Positions 44,892 to 55,583 are shown, counted from the stretch's first letter. The stretch: DNA of 64,000 nucleotides from Xenococcaceae cyanobacterium MO_188.B32 (GCA_030065635.1 JASJDJ010000002.1:1-64000); one strand, 5' to 3'. Numbers and translations: made by a program. The notes: a model not told the origin generated them from the letters alone.

Positions 44892-45944
44892 TTAATTAGG
44901 AAGTAGTAGTGTTAATTGTTTGTTGTATTCTAGCGACCTTAAATGATGGCATGAACCGTTGTTTAAGTATTCTTGAATATCTTGATAAATCTTTTGGGCG
45001 ATAGTTTTAGCTAAATTGACTGGAACTGCATTTCCTACCATTTTATAACCATGATTTATATATTGATACTTAAAAATAAAATCATCTGGAAATGTTTGTA
45101 TTCTGGCACATTCTCTCACAGATAATCTTCGATAAGGCTTAGGCGACAAAGGATCGAAAATTCGTTTATCTTTCTCAACAAAAATCATTTTATTTGCTTG
45201 AGGATGAATTGGTGCGTGTCTTCCCCCTGCTTGAATTGTAAATGACGGTTCTTGCCAACTTCTTACTCTATTTCTTGACATATAAATACTGGAAAAGCCT
45301 GTATCTATGTATTCGTGATTTGGTATTGTGTGATGAATTGTTACTTTATCTTTAAATTTATTAGGTTCAACTGACCACAAATCATAAATTGCATCTTTTA
45401 AAGTTAATCCTGGATTGTTATGTTTGGGGAATTGAAATGTACCACCTAACTTTTCATGATAGCCAACAATAATGACTCTTTTTCTATCTTGAGGAACATT
45501 AAAATCATTACTGTTTAAAAGCTGATAAGAAATTTCATAGCCAATCTTTCTAAATTGATTAAGTATATTTGTAAAAGCCTTGGTATGTCTGGAAGCCAAT
45601 ATTCCTCTTACATTTTCTGCTAAAAAGAAAAGAGGTTGTTTATCTTCAACAATTCTAATATATTCATAAAAAAGCTTACCTCTGCTATCATTGATTCCCC
45701 GTCCTGCACCTGCTTCACTCCAACTTTGGCATGGGGGTCCACCAATTATTCCTAGACAGTCGGGAATTTCTTTGGACTTTATATCTTGAATGTTTCTCCG
45801 CTCTAAATGTGTTTTTTGATGATTAAATTTATAAGTTTCCCAAATGGATTTATCGTATTCGTTAGCCCAGATCACATTAAATCCAGCTAGACTAAAACCT
45901 AAGTCTAAACCACCGCAACCAGAAAATAAAGATACTATATCCAC
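44892..45944 (-). CDS. C5-cytosine DNA methyltransferase of a type II restriction-modification system
   Basis: 350 residues with conserved motifs in order: I SLFSGCGGLDLGFSLAGF, IV GGPPCQSWS (catalytic Cys), VI FFLAENVRGIL, VIII QDRKRVIIVGY, IX RRLSVRECARIQTFPDDF and X YKMVGNAVPV. It methylates cytosine C5 in its target. Position 18 bp downstream of the endonuclease gene on the same strand fits a cognate pair. The target cannot be read directly; the partner's family suggests GGCC. Confidence 0.9.
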   Translation of the reverse strand: MDIVSLFSGCGGLDLGFSLAGFNVIWANEYDKSIWETYKFNHQKTHLERRNIQDIKSKEIPDCLGIIGGPPCQSWSEAGAGRGINDSRGKLFYEYIRIVEDKQPLFFLAENVRGILASRHTKAFTNILNQFRKIGYEISYQLLNSNDFNVPQDRKRVIIVGYHEKLGGTFQFPKHNNPGLTLKDAIYDLWSVEPNKFKDKVTIHHTIPNHEYIDTGFSSIYMSRNRVRSWQEPSFTIQAGGRHAPIHPQANKMIFVEKDKRIFDPLSPKPYRRLSVRECARIQTFPDDFIFKYQYINHGYKMVGNAVPVNLAKTIAQKIYQDIQEYLNNGSCHHLRSLEYNKQLTLLLPN

Positions 45945-45962
45945 TTAATTAAACTTTTTCTT

Positions 45963-46826
45963 TTATCTCGCATAGTTGATAATTCTAACATTAATCATGT
46001 TAGCGGGGTTGTTAGGAGATTTTATCTGAGCTTGGTTTATTTTCAGTTGAGAACTAGCCATTGATTCAATAGCAGTTCTACTTTTACTAGATAAAGATAA
46101 ATACTTAGTTTCTGAGCAGATAGCAATTAATTGAAAATTAGAATTAGGATCATAATTAAGATTTAAATAATTGTAAACTTCAAAAGGGTTATCTATTCCC
46201 CACATACCTCTAATTCTTAAATAAGTTATACCTAGAGGATCTACTTTATTAACCCGACCTAATTCTTTACTTTCTGCAAATTCTATTCCAGGTATAGTAA
46301 TAACACCAGCAGAAATTTGATTTTTAATTCTTTCGTAGTATTCTGCTTTAGCTGCATAACAATCTCCGTAAATCATCCAGAGTAAATGAAGCTTTTTTGC
46401 TTTAAAAATTCCAATAGTATAGATAATGTCTTTTTCGCTCCAGTCTTCACAATTACGACAGTCCTTTGTAATCATAGGACTGTCTGCAAGCAATTTGGAT
46501 TTGGGATAAGAACTATTAAGAGCAAGTTTAGACTTTAATTTGTCAATTTTTTTTACTTCCACCGCATCACCATTTTTGATAATTAAATCTGGTGGATTGT
46601 TTTTATTACCTAGCCAAGAAAAAGTTTCACTATGAATTTTAGCCGTAAGGCTAAGATTGTTTTCAGTTAATGTATTGGCAAAAGCATCTTTAATAAACTC
46701 TTCTAGGGCATCACCAACTGCATTAATTCTATTATTACTCTTACTTTTGTAGTGACTGAGCAAATCTGGTATGGGATTGTTGACAATATTGATAATTGCT
46801 TGCAGTATATCAGTCATCGGTACCAA
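45963..46826 (-). CDS. Type II restriction endonuclease, NgoPII-like
   Basis: 287 residues. The N terminus (ILQAIINIVNNPIPDLLSHYKSKSNNRINAVGDALEEFIKDAF) resembles the NgoPII family, and the PD-(D/E)xK-type core is visible as NPPDLIIKNGDAVEVKKID (Asp and Glu-x-Lys). It cuts unmodified DNA; NgoPII enzymes act at GGCC, so that target is inferred. The gene is upstream of its methyltransferase. It may have been acquired by transfer, as R-M systems usually are. Confidence 0.75.
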   Translation of the reverse strand: MVPMTDILQAIINIVNNPIPDLLSHYKSKSNNRINAVGDALEEFIKDAFANTLTENNLSLTAKIHSETFSWLGNKNNPPDLIIKNGDAVEVKKIDKLKSKLALNSSYPKSKLLADSPMITKDCRNCEDWSEKDIIYTIGIFKAKKLHLLWMIYGDCYAAKAEYYERIKNQISAGVITIPGIEFAESKELGRVNKVDPLGITYLRIRGMWGIDNPFEVYNYLNLNYDPNSNFQLIAICSETKYLSLSSKSRTAIESMASSQLKINQAQIKSPNNPANMINVRIINYAR

Positions 46827-46856
46827 AACTCAGTCACATTAACTTAAAGCATAATA

Positions 46857-47468
46857 CTAATTAACTAATTCTGAATTAAATTCATTAAAAGAGCGACGTT
46901 TTAATTCTACAGATTCAGACCGGGGTAAGAGATTAAATACTTCTCGCAAAGCATCATCTACTTCTTCGTAGGGGATTTGTCCGGACTTATCCAATACTAC
47001 TTCACCTTGTCGATCTAATACTACAGTCTGAGGCACTATTCCTTTATAGTAATATCCTGGTTCTACGGGGGTGTAGCTAGATTTAAAGGGAATAGAATCA
47101 ACACTAATAGGAATAATACTAGCATTGCGATCGTAATATTCTTGTATCTTGGAAACTACCCCAGAAAATTTTTTACAATCGCTACTGTCATCGACATAAA
47201 AAACCAATATAGCTGGCATTTGACGCTGGAGAGATTCAGCTAAACTGAGACGGGGAGGTACTAGAGAGCCATTACCAGCAAAAAGAATAAAAATATTACC
47301 TTCATAGCGATCGTCATTGATGCTAGCAGAGGCTGGATAGTTCGACCACCAAGGAAAACTTATTAAAGCTATTAACAAGGGCAGAAAACAAAATTTAACT
47401 AAAAATTCCCTTCTTTGTTTCTGCTCGATCTCTCTGGAAAATAAAAATTTCAATTTAGCCCAAATCAT
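46857..47468 (-). CDS. Thioredoxin-like thylakoid protein (photosystem I accumulation factor-like)
   Basis: 203 residues with one N-terminal transmembrane segment (about 25-45, FLPLLIALISFPWW) and a lumen- or stroma-facing thioredoxin-like domain (MPAILVFYVDDSSDCKKFSGVV, GIVPQTVVLDRQGEVVLD). The redox CxxC is reduced to a single Cys (DSSDCKK), so it is probably not an active disulfide reductase. It resembles a cyanobacterial protein required for photosystem I accumulation, as I recall it; that link is only a family resemblance. Confidence 0.6.
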   Translation of the reverse strand: MIWAKLKFLFSREIEQKQRREFLVKFCFLPLLIALISFPWWSNYPASASINDDRYEGNIFILFAGNGSLVPPRLSLAESLQRQMPAILVFYVDDSSDCKKFSGVVSKIQEYYDRNASIIPISVDSIPFKSSYTPVEPGYYYKGIVPQTVVLDRQGEVVLDKSGQIPYEEVDDALREVFNLLPRSESVELKRRSFNEFNSELVN

Positions 47469-47621
47469 TTTTTAATTTTAGTTTTGCTTAATTTAGTTTT
47501 TGAGGTTGTCAAAATTAATTATCTACTGTTTGACAACAATCTTTAGAATAGACTTGATATGACTGCTAAAATTCGCTAACTATTAAAAAAGGAAAAATTA
47601 GCTAGATAGACAAAAGACAGG

Positions 47622-48098
47622 GTGACTCAAGACCAGCAAACCAATAGATTTAAAACTAAATCAATTCCAGCACAAACTAGGCTAGCAAATACATATTATA
47701 GTCTTTTGGGTCTACATCCATCGGCTTCGATGTTGGAGATTCGACGTAGTTATCGCCAACTCAGTAAGAAATATCATCCAGATACTACCAACTTTTCGGC
47801 AGCGGTAGCCAAGGCAAAGTTTCAGCAAATAAATGAGGCTTATGCTACTTTAAGTAATCCAGAAAGGCGATCGCTCTACGACCTCAAAATTGGTTACTCT
47901 CGTATAAATGTTATTCAAGCTCCTCCTGAGTGGGAACAATCACCAGCAGAAAAATGGTCAACTACGGCTTATCTAGACCCTACTGACCGTCCTCTTTCTT
48001 CTGGAGAGATTTTTGTCTTAGTACTTCTCGGTCTTACTTTTGTTGGTTGTCTGTGTTTGGTTTTAGCAGTGGCATATTTACGAGGTGTACCGCTTTAA
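47622..48098 (+). CDS. J-domain (DnaJ-like) membrane-anchored protein
   Basis: 158 residues, GTG start after a GACAGG site. The J-domain is at residues 25-90 (YYSLLGLHPSASMLEIRRSYRQLSKKYHPDTT) with the HPD tripeptide needed to stimulate Hsp70. A C-terminal transmembrane helix (IFVLVLLGLTFVGCLCLVLAV) tethers it, so it likely recruits DnaK to a membrane. It lacks the Gly/Phe and zinc-finger regions. Its C terminus lies just before the DUF3143 gene, which starts 38 bp further downstream. Confidence 0.88.
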   Translation: MTQDQQTNRFKTKSIPAQTRLANTYYSLLGLHPSASMLEIRRSYRQLSKKYHPDTTNFSAAVAKAKFQQINEAYATLSNPERRSLYDLKIGYSRINVIQAPPEWEQSPAEKWSTTAYLDPTDRPLSSGEIFVLVLLGLTFVGCLCLVLAVAYLRGVPL

Positions 48099-48135
48099 AT
48101 CGTTTATACTATCTTTGATTAACGATCTCGATAAT

Positions 48136-48408
48136 ATGATATTACCCGACGCAAAAACGCCTCTATACAGTCATCCTTTGCCCGATATAGAAAAATGGCT
48201 TGCCGAACTTGGCTGTCAGCAAGACAAAGATAATCTTCATTGTTGGCAGATAGACAAAAAAGACTGGAAGGCAGAAATATGTCTAGAAGTGGAAGAATTA
48301 ACTGTACGTTACCTAGAAGCTAAAGACACGGGAGAGGATCTAACTCGCTCTTTTAAATATTCTCTCAGTCGCCAAGATATTGAAGCAGCAGTTTTTTCTG
48401 GCCCTTAG
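48136..48408 (+). CDS. DUF3143-family protein
   Basis: About 90 residues from the ATG at 48136 (MILPDAKTPLYSHPLPDIEKWL); an in-frame start at 48085 would overlap the J-protein gene and add non-conserved residues. The conserved core is YSHPLPDIEKWLAELGC and NLHCWQI, with an acidic helix LEVEELTVRYLEA. Family function is unknown. It forms an operon with the J-domain gene, as in other cyanobacteria. Confidence 0.75.
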   Translation: MILPDAKTPLYSHPLPDIEKWLAELGCQQDKDNLHCWQIDKKDWKAEICLEVEELTVRYLEAKDTGEDLTRSFKYSLSRQDIEAAVFSGP

Positions 48409-48413
48409 CTTTT

Positions 48414-48476
48414 ACATTTACCATTGAACATTAAACATTAAGCATTGATAAATGACAATTGATAAATGTTTAATGT
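48414..48476. repeat. Heptamer array of CATTGAA/CATTAAA type
   Basis: Repeated 7-bp units such as CATTTAC, CATTGAA, CATTAAA, CATTAAG and CATTGAT run from 48414, then AAATGAC, AATTGAT, AAATG reverse the sense. The array lies between the convergent DUF3143 and uppS genes. Confidence 0.65.
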
Positions 48477-48510
48477 TCGGGAGTTTCATGGTTTAGAAAA
48501 CAGAATTTGA

Positions 48511-49260
48511 CTATATTTTGCCAAAGCGTCTTTCTCTCTGCTGATAAGCGAGTAAAGCTTTGTGGAATTCTACGCGATCGAAATCGGGCCATAAAGTCTG
48601 AGTAACATAAATTTCAGCATACGCCATCTGCCAGAGTAAAAAATTGCTCAGACGCATTTCTCCACTAGTACGAATAAGTAAATCGGGATGAATTATTCCT
48701 TTTGTGTAAAGATGATTCTCAAAAATAGCTTCATTAATTTCTTCTGGCTGAAGAGAACCTTCTTTAACTAAAGAAGCGATCGCTCGACAGGCTTGAATAA
48801 TTTCCTGTCGCCCTCCGTAATTGGTCGCTACTGTAAATTGGATACTAGAATTATCTGCTGTATCCTTCATCGATCGCTCGATTTGTTTTTGGAGTGATGG
48901 AGGTAAAGCTGCTAAATTACCGACAAAACGAATTCTGACATCTTCTGCCATCATTTCATTTAGTTCTCTTTGTAAAACTCGCTCAAAGAGGGTCATTAAA
49001 AACTGTACCTCTTCCATGGGCCTACCCCAATTTTCTGTGGAAAAAGCATAAGCTGTAAGAGCAGGTATTCCCCAATCTTTACAGCAACGAAGTAAGTCTT
49101 TAAGAGCATCTACACCCTTCTGATGCCCCATAATGCGGGGTTTTCCTCTTTGTTTAGCCCAACGACCATTTCCATCCATAATTACCGCTACATGCTTGGG
49201 TAGACGGTTTTGTTCTAAATCGACAGGTAACTCTTGTAAAGCAATTGGCTTGGCAGTCAT
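48511..49260 (-). CDS. uppS: Isoprenyl transferase (undecaprenyl diphosphate synthase)
   Basis: 249 residues. cis-Prenyltransferase motifs: [25 protein letters not shown] (Asp for Mg2+), [21 protein letters not shown] and [24 protein letters not shown]. It makes the lipid carrier for peptidoglycan and O-antigen. Downstream of cdaA, 64 bp away, and transcribed with it, the usual cdaA-uppS order. Confidence 0.95.
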   Translation of the reverse strand: MTAKPIALQELPVDLEQNRLPKHVAVIMDGNGRWAKQRGKPRIMGHQKGVDALKDLLRCCKDWGIPALTAYAFSTENWGRPMEEVQFLMTLFERVLQRELNEMMAEDVRIRFVGNLAALPPSLQKQIERSMKDTADNSSIQFTVATNYGGRQEIIQACRAIASLVKEGSLQPEEINEAIFENHLYTKGIIHPDLLIRTSGEMRLSNFLLWQMAYAEIYVTQTLWPDFDRVEFHKALLAYQQRERRFGKI

Positions 49261-49324
49261 TATCTAAATAATGAATTAATCCTAATTAATTCCCCATTAG
49301 ACTTTATCAATAAAATTTCGTTAA

Positions 49325-50233
49325 TTATTTTTTTTCTTGAGAAGTTGATGAGGGTAGGCGAAAAATACGCTGGAGTATAATTCGTCCTTGAAAACCGATT
49401 TTACGGCTAATGCGAACCGCATCTCTTTCTACTGTAGGCGAAAATCTAGCTTGAAGTAATTCTTTAAGTTTACTACTGGTTAAAGGTCGATTTAGAATAC
49501 CCTTCTCGGCTAAAGATATCGACCCTGTTTCTTCAGAAACAACAATACACAAGCAGTTTTCTAGTCTTTCTGTCATTCCCATTGCTGCGCGATGACGAGT
49601 TCCTAATTGGCGAGAGGCAGTACGTTCGGATAAGGGTAAGATAACAGCAGCCGAAACTATTCGAGAACCTCGAATCAAAACAGCACCATCATGTAACAAA
49701 GTTGTGGTTTGAAAAATAGTTTGCAATAATTCTTTAGATACTTCCGCATTAAGATTGACTCCTGGAGAAACAAAATCTTCCTCTTCTAGAGAACCGCTAA
49801 CTTCAAGCAGAATTAATGCACCTGTTCGATTTTGGGACAATTCTTTAACTGCATCGACAATCTGGTCGACAACACTATCTGGCTGGACACTCGGTCTTGC
49901 CGAAGCTTTAAACAACTGAATTAATTCTCCCCGACCAATTTGTTCGAGAAAGCGACGAAATTGGGACTGAAAAATAACTGCCATAGCTACCGCAGCCCCT
50001 AACACTAGTTTTTCGAGGAGAAATCCCAACAAGTTTAGCCCCAGTCTTCTGCTGACTACTGTGGCTAACATTAGTAAAATAAAACCTCTCACCATCCATA
50101 AACTACGTCGTTCTCCTTCTCCAATTACGAGAAGAAGAACATAACTCAAGGCAAGAACCAATCCAATGTCAATGGTATAGGGCAGCCAGGAGGGTATCCA
50201 ACTTAAGTCAGGAACAAAACCCGACGACTCCAT
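49325..50233 (-). CDS. cdaA: Diadenylate cyclase CdaA
   Basis: 302 residues. Three N-terminal membrane helices (about 20-85, then QSQFRRFLEQIGRGEL) and a DAC domain with the catalytic DGAVLIRG and RHRAAMG motifs. It makes the second messenger c-di-AMP from two ATP, which controls potassium and osmotic balance in many bacteria. The extension IFRLPSSTSQEKK is a hydrophilic tail. ATG start 50233. Confidence 0.93.
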   Translation of the reverse strand: MESSGFVPDLSWIPSWLPYTIDIGLVLALSYVLLLVIGEGERRSLWMVRGFILLMLATVVSRRLGLNLLGFLLEKLVLGAAVAMAVIFQSQFRRFLEQIGRGELIQLFKASARPSVQPDSVVDQIVDAVKELSQNRTGALILLEVSGSLEEEDFVSPGVNLNAEVSKELLQTIFQTTTLLHDGAVLIRGSRIVSAAVILPLSERTASRQLGTRHRAAMGMTERLENCLCIVVSEETGSISLAEKGILNRPLTSSKLKELLQARFSPTVERDAVRISRKIGFQGRIILQRIFRLPSSTSQEKK

Positions 50234-50476
50234 TATTTTTTGTATTTAAGCTATAAATGATTTGCAAATTACTATGCTCTAGGATCGAAGACCTGGTTAA
50301 CAATATCTACTTCAAGCGAAAAAAGCGATCGCTTTCTCTGTGAATACCCAGATAAAATCGGGCAGAGAAAACAGCTATTGTTAGCAAAGAAGATTTAACC
50401 TGAGTCTAGATGCTAGCCTATAAGCTAACCTATCATTTGTTTTCAGTCACTTGAGACAGTGCCACTAGAGACATTG

Positions 50477-51883
50477 CTAAGAGTGACTATCATCTGAATT
50501 AATCAGTCTTTCTGGCAAACAGTCTTGCCTGAGTAAATCCTGATAACCTTCTCTTTGTAAGATGAGATTAGCTTCACCTTGATGGACTAAAACTGCTGCA
50601 GGACGACCAATACGATTATAGTTGGATGCCATGCTGTAGTTGTAAGCCCCGGTACTCAACACTACCAAGACATCTCCTGGTTCTGTTGAGGGAAGTAAAG
50701 CATCTTTAATTATGACATCGCCAGATTCACAATGTTTACCTGCTACGGTCACTTTTTCTGTCAATGGTGCCGACATACGATTAGCCACTACTGCTCGATA
50801 GAGAGACTGATAGGTAATTGGACGAGGATTATCTGACATCCCCCCATCAACAGAAATATAAGTACGAACCTCAGGAACTTCCTTACGGCTACCTACCATA
50901 TAAGCAGTGACACAAGCAGAACCAATTAGCGAGCGTCCAGGTTCGGCAATTAGCTTTGGTAGAGGCAACTGGTATTGATTACAAGCTGACTCTATGGCTT
51001 TAGCTACAGCTTTGACCCATTCCTCAATTGTGGGTGGATCGTCGGCTTCAGTATAGCGAATACCTAACCCACCGCCAACATTTAATTCTGTTATGGTTAA
51101 ATTGTATTCTTGGGCTTTTCTCATCCATTCTACTAACACAATTGCTAAATCTTGGTGAGGCTGACGTTCAAAAATTTGCGAACCGATATGAGCGTGTAAG
51201 CCAATACAATTGAGGTGCGATCGTTGAGTTAGGTAATTAAAAACTTCTTCTAGCTCATTGGGATCGAAGCCAAACTTACTATCTAAATGACCAGTACGAA
51301 TATATTCATGAGTGTGACATTCAATGCCAGGAGTAAGGCGAAGCATGATGCGAACCGATTTTGCTTCACTCTGGGCTGCAATGGCTGAGAGAGTTTTTAA
51401 CTCTAGCCAGTTATCGACGATGATAGTACAATCGCAATCCACAGCATATTCTAGTTCCTCAGCAGATTTATTATTGCCATGGAAGTAAATGCGTCCGCTG
51501 TCTACTCCCGCCTGTAGAGTAGTGTATAGTTCGCCTCCAGAAACAACATCAAAGCCTAAGCCTTCACTGTCGATGACTCGACAGACTGCCAGACAACTCC
51601 AAGCTTTGGAAGCGTAGATAACTTGAGATTGACCACTGTAGTATTTTTTAAAGCTTTCTCGATATTGGCGACAAGCTGTTCTTAAGGTTTCTTCGTCTAA
51701 AACATAAAGAGGAGAGCCGAATTGCTCGACCAATTTACTCAGATCGCAGCCACCAATTTCTAGACAGTCGCTACTGTTTACTTTGGCGGTTAGAGGGAGC
51801 AAAACTTGATTGGGGGAAGATAAGGTTGTAGTAGGTAAATAGCGATATCCAGAGTTTTCCTGGCTGATATCTGTGATTAACAT
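50477..51883 (-). CDS. lysA: Diaminopimelate decarboxylase
   Basis: 468 residues. PLP-dependent group IV decarboxylase: VIYASKAWSCLAV holds the PLP lysine, with HAHIGSQIF, NVGGGLGIRYT, EPGRSLIGSACV and CESGDVI. It makes lysine from meso-diaminopimelate. Length slightly above the E. coli enzyme because of a ~45-residue N-terminal stretch, usual in cyanobacteria. Divergent from rimI. Confidence 0.95.
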   Translation of the reverse strand: MLITDISQENSGYRYLPTTTLSSPNQVLLPLTAKVNSSDCLEIGGCDLSKLVEQFGSPLYVLDEETLRTACRQYRESFKKYYSGQSQVIYASKAWSCLAVCRVIDSEGLGFDVVSGGELYTTLQAGVDSGRIYFHGNNKSAEELEYAVDCDCTIIVDNWLELKTLSAIAAQSEAKSVRIMLRLTPGIECHTHEYIRTGHLDSKFGFDPNELEEVFNYLTQRSHLNCIGLHAHIGSQIFERQPHQDLAIVLVEWMRKAQEYNLTITELNVGGGLGIRYTEADDPPTIEEWVKAVAKAIESACNQYQLPLPKLIAEPGRSLIGSACVTAYMVGSRKEVPEVRTYISVDGGMSDNPRPITYQSLYRAVVANRMSAPLTEKVTVAGKHCESGDVIIKDALLPSTEPGDVLVVLSTGAYNYSMASNYNRIGRPAAVLVHQGEANLILQREGYQDLLRQDCLPERLINSDDSHS

Positions 51884-51904
51884 AGTGCAGTTTTTGTTCG
51901 GTTA

Positions 51905-52552
51905 TTGAGACCCAAAAAGTCTATCTTTTTAAGTGTACAATTGAAGATTGTGAAATTATTAACTATTAAGCCACTTACCTACCAACTTTTGGCAAAAGCA
52001 GTTGAATTAGACAAGTTATGTTTTGGTGGATTATGGTCAAAACAAGCTTACTCTAGGGAAATAGACAGCCCTAATAGTAGTTTACTAGTTTTGTCTTATC
52101 AAAAAGAACAAGAGTTAGTAAGGGACAATGAGCTACAAAACACTAAATTAGACCAAAAAATTATTGGTATTGGCTGTTTGTGGGCAATTGTTGATGAAGC
52201 ACATATTACCTTACTGGGAATTCATCCCCATTATCGGGGTCAGAAACTGGGCAGATTATTATTGTATATTTTGCTGCAAGATGCTGTCGATCGCCAACTA
52301 AAAAGGGCAACTCTAGAAGTAAGTGTCAATAATCAGCCAGCTATTTCTCTCTATCAAAAATTTGGCTTTGAGATAGCAGGAAAACGCAAAAACTATTATC
52401 CAACCACAGGAGAAGATGCCCTAGTTTTATGGTTAAAAGGATTAGATCGACCAGAATTATCCAAAAAACTAGTTGGTTGGCAGGAGCAAATAAATCGGCA
52501 GCTTAGTCATTATTCCTGGCAAATAGAAAAGACAATTTTTACTAATAGATAA
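51905..52552 (+). CDS. rimI: Ribosomal-protein-alanine N-acetyltransferase-like (RimI) GNAT
   Basis: About 200 residues. The first likely start is the GTG at 51950 (VKLLTIKPLTY), since the TTG at 51905 adds a non-conserved leader. The acetyl-CoA motif LLGIHPHYRGQKLGRLLL and EVSVNNQPAISLYQKFGFEIAGKRKNYY match RimI. Cyanobacterial versions are longer than E. coli RimI, with an extra hydrophilic segment (LVLSYQKEQELVRDNELQN) between strands. Divergent from lysA and upstream of clpC. Confidence 0.85.
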   Translation: MRPKKSIFLSVQLKIVKLLTIKPLTYQLLAKAVELDKLCFGGLWSKQAYSREIDSPNSSLLVLSYQKEQELVRDNELQNTKLDQKIIGIGCLWAIVDEAHITLLGIHPHYRGQKLGRLLLYILLQDAVDRQLKRATLEVSVNNQPAISLYQKFGFEIAGKRKNYYPTTGEDALVLWLKGLDRPELSKKLVGWQEQINRQLSHYSWQIEKTIFTNR

Positions 52553-52629
52553 AACAAGAAAATAGCTACATCTTGAGGCTGTGTTAGAATCAGCTTACAA
52601 GGGCAAGCAGCAGGTTATGGATATAGGTC

Positions 52630-55098
52630 ATGTTTGAACGCTTCACAGAAAAAGCTATTAAAGTGATTATGCTAGCCCAGGAGGAAGCACGCCGCCTGGG
52701 ACACAACTTTGTCGGCACAGAACAAATCCTTCTGGGCCTAATTGGCGAAGGAACTGGTGTCGCAGCCAAAGTACTGAAATCTATGGGCGTTAATCTAAAA
52801 GACGCACGGATCGAGGTCGAAAAAATTATTGGTCGCGGTTCTGGTTTTGTGGCGGTGGAAATTCCTTTCACCCCAAGAGCCAAAAGAGTTCTAGAGCTTT
52901 CTTTAGAAGAAGCTCGTCAGCTAGGACACAATTATATTGGCACAGAACATCTACTTCTCGGTTTAATCAGAGAAGGAGAAGGAGTAGCTGCCAGAGTACT
53001 AGAAAACTTGGGAGTTGACCTATCTAAAGTCAGAACTCAAGTAATTAGAATGCTAGGAGAAACAGCAGAAGTTGGTGCTCCTACTGGGGGAGGCGGTAGA
53101 AATAAAACCCCAACCCTGGATGAATTCGGTTCTAATCTGACTCAGTTGGCTTCAGAAAGTAAACTCGATCCAGTTGTCGGTAGACAAAAGGAAATCGAAC
53201 GGGTAATCCAAATTCTAGGTCGCCGTACCAAAAATAACCCAGTTCTGATTGGAGAACCAGGGGTTGGTAAAACAGCGATCGCGGAAGGTTTGGCGCAAAG
53301 AATCGCTAATAAAGATATTCCCGATATTCTCGAAGAAAAACGAGTTGTTACTCTCGATATCGGTTTGCTGGTAGCAGGAACTAAATATCGGGGTGAATTT
53401 GAAGAACGACTCAAAAAAATTATGGATGAAATTCGCCAAGCAGGAAATGTCATCCTGGTAATTGACGAAGTTCATACTCTAATTGGCGCAGGGGCAGCCG
53501 AAGGCGCGATCGATGCAGCCAATATCCTCAAGCCAGCTTTGGCAAGAGGAGAACTGCAATGTATTGGGGCAACAACCCTCGATGAGTATCGTAAACATAT
53601 CGAGAGAGATGCAGCCCTAGAGCGTCGTTTCCAACCAGTAATGGTCGGCGAACCTACTGTAGAAGAAACTATAGAAATTCTTTACGGTTTGCGGGAACGT
53701 TACGAACAACACCATAAATTGAAAATTTTAGATGAAGCTTTAGAAGCAGCAGCTAAATTATCAGACCGCTATATTAGCGACCGCTATTTACCAGACAAAG
53801 CCATTGACTTGATCGATGAGGCTGGTTCGAGAGTCCGTTTGATTAACTCTCAACTGCCTCCCGCAGCTAAAGAGTTAGATAAAGAACTGAGAGAAGTCCT
53901 CAAGCAAAAAGACGATGCCGTCAGGTCTCAAGACTTCGATAAAGCTGGAGAATTGCGCGATCGCGAAATGGAGATTAAAGAGCAAATTCGTTCGATCGCC
54001 TCAGCGAAAAAAACTGAAGGAGAAGGAGGAGATCATTCTCCTTTTGTCGATGAAGAAGAAATCGCTCATATCGTTGCTTCTTGGACTGGTGTACCAGTTA
54101 ACAAAATTACTGAATCTGAATCAGAAAAACTGCTGCACATGGAGGATACTCTCCATCAGCGCATTATAGGTCAAGAAGATGCAGTTAAAGCGGTATCTCG
54201 CGCTATCCGTCGTGCTAGAGTAGGTCTGAAAAATCCTAACCGCCCGATCGCTAGTTTTATCTTCTCCGGTCCTACTGGGGTTGGTAAAACTGAATTGACC
54301 AAAGCTTTAGCAGCCTATTTCTTCGGTTCAGAAGAGGCAATGATTCGCCTCGATATGTCTGAATATATGGAGAGACATACTGTTTCTAAATTAATCGGTT
54401 CTCCTCCTGGTTATGTAGGCTACAACGAAGGTGGTCAGCTAACCGAAGCAGTACGCCGTCGTCCTTACACTGTGGTGCTATTCGACGAAATCGAAAAAGC
54501 CCACCCAGATATCTTTAATATGCTGCTGCAAATTTTAGAAGACGGTCGTCTTACTGATGCTAAAGGAAGAACAGTAGACTTCAAGAATACCCTGCTAATT
54601 ATGACCTCGAATATTGGTTCTAAGGTCATTGAAAAAGGTGGTGGTGGTCTTGGTTTTGAATTTGCTGATAACGAAGCCGAATCTCAGTACAATCGGATTA
54701 AATCTTTAGTTAACGAAGAACTGAAAAACTACTTCCGTCCCGAATTCCTTAACCGTCTAGATGAAATTATTGTCTTCCGTCAACTGAACAAAGAAGAAGT
54801 CAAAGATATTTCCGAAATCTTACTCAAGGAAGTCTTTGCTCGTTTGACAGAACAAGAAATTACTCTAGAAGTGACCGATAAATTTAAAGAACGTCTGATC
54901 GAAGAAGGATTTAATCCTGCCTACGGTGCGCGTCCTTTGCGTCGAGCCATTATGCGCTTGTTAGAGGATGTATTAGCAGAAGAGATTCTTTCCGGTCGTG
55001 TTGGCGAAGGCGATGTAGCGATGGTAGATGTGGATGAAGAAGGCAAAGTTAAGGTAATTCCGCAAAAGACAGAACCCGAATTGTTACCTTCATCGTAA
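52630..55098 (+). CDS. clpC: ClpC ATPase, Clp protease regulatory chaperone
   Basis: 822 residues. Order: two Clp_N repeats (about 1-140, [19 protein letters not shown] and its repeat), AAA1 with Walker [12 protein letters not shown] domain ([33 protein letters not shown]), AAA2 with GPTGVGKT and a C-terminal D2-small domain. It is the HSP100 partner of the ClpP/R core encoded at 37.9-39.2 kb. ATG start 52630; terminator directly after. Confidence 0.97.
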   Translation: MFERFTEKAIKVIMLAQEEARRLGHNFVGTEQILLGLIGEGTGVAAKVLKSMGVNLKDARIEVEKIIGRGSGFVAVEIPFTPRAKRVLELSLEEARQLGHNYIGTEHLLLGLIREGEGVAARVLENLGVDLSKVRTQVIRMLGETAEVGAPTGGGGRNKTPTLDEFGSNLTQLASESKLDPVVGRQKEIERVIQILGRRTKNNPVLIGEPGVGKTAIAEGLAQRIANKDIPDILEEKRVVTLDIGLLVAGTKYRGEFEERLKKIMDEIRQAGNVILVIDEVHTLIGAGAAEGAIDAANILKPALARGELQCIGATTLDEYRKHIERDAALERRFQPVMVGEPTVEETIEILYGLRERYEQHHKLKILDEALEAAAKLSDRYISDRYLPDKAIDLIDEAGSRVRLINSQLPPAAKELDKELREVLKQKDDAVRSQDFDKAGELRDREMEIKEQIRSIASAKKTEGEGGDHSPFVDEEEIAHIVASWTGVPVNKITESESEKLLHMEDTLHQRIIGQEDAVKAVSRAIRRARVGLKNPNRPIASFIFSGPTGVGKTELTKALAAYFFGSEEAMIRLDMSEYMERHTVSKLIGSPPGYVGYNEGGQLTEAVRRRPYTVVLFDEIEKAHPDIFNMLLQILEDGRLTDAKGRTVDFKNTLLIMTSNIGSKVIEKGGGGLGFEFADNEAESQYNRIKSLVNEELKNYFRPEFLNRLDEIIVFRQLNKEEVKDISEILLKEVFARLTEQEITLEVTDKFKERLIEEGFNPAYGARPLRRAIMRLLEDVLAEEILSGRVGEGDVAMVDVDEEGKVKVIPQKTEPELLPSS

Positions 55099-55135
55099 AC
55101 TCTGAAGCTCAAAAATTGATTTAATAAAAATTTAG

Positions 55136-55168
55136 GGTAGAGAAGTCAACTTCTCTACCTTTTTTTTC
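55136..55168 (+). terminator. Rho-independent terminator after clpC
   Basis: A 10-bp stem GGTAGAGAAG/CTTCTCTACC with a four-base loop (TCAA) followed by eight to nine T, 38 bp past the clpC stop. Confidence 0.92.
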
Positions 55169-55583
55169 AAAGCTTATGCCTTGTTAGGGTATGGAAAACA
55201 GAGTACTATAGCAGTACGTAATTTATATGAGGACGTGAATTATAGGGTTTGCTAATGGCTAATGGCTAATTGCTAATCGCTACTTTACCTTGAGATGTCC
55301 TAACTTTTGTTGGTATTGCTATACTTTGTCAAGATTGATTTGAGAAATAAGGTAATTAAATTTTTTCCCGTGTCTTTCTTGTCTCATCTCAAGCCATCAT
55401 TTCAAAATTGACAGACTATTAAGTAGGTAGGCAAATTTATTTGTATATTTTAAGACATAGCCCTAATTATCTTTTCTCCCCTGCTCCTCTGCCCCTACAA
55501 GGGTATGTTTTTTATAATTCCTTGAAAGCTCCTCTGCCCCCCTGCTAATTTTTAAAGTACACGGGTTTATTTTGCTTAGGTAC
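55169..55583. other. About 415-bp intergenic region with heptamer repeats
   Basis: Heptamer units GCTAATG, GCTAATG, GCTAATT, GCTAATC sit at 55251-55278. A CTCCTCTGCCCC motif occurs twice in imperfect form (about 55484 and 55531). No gene or clear hairpin is visible. Confidence 0.45.
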
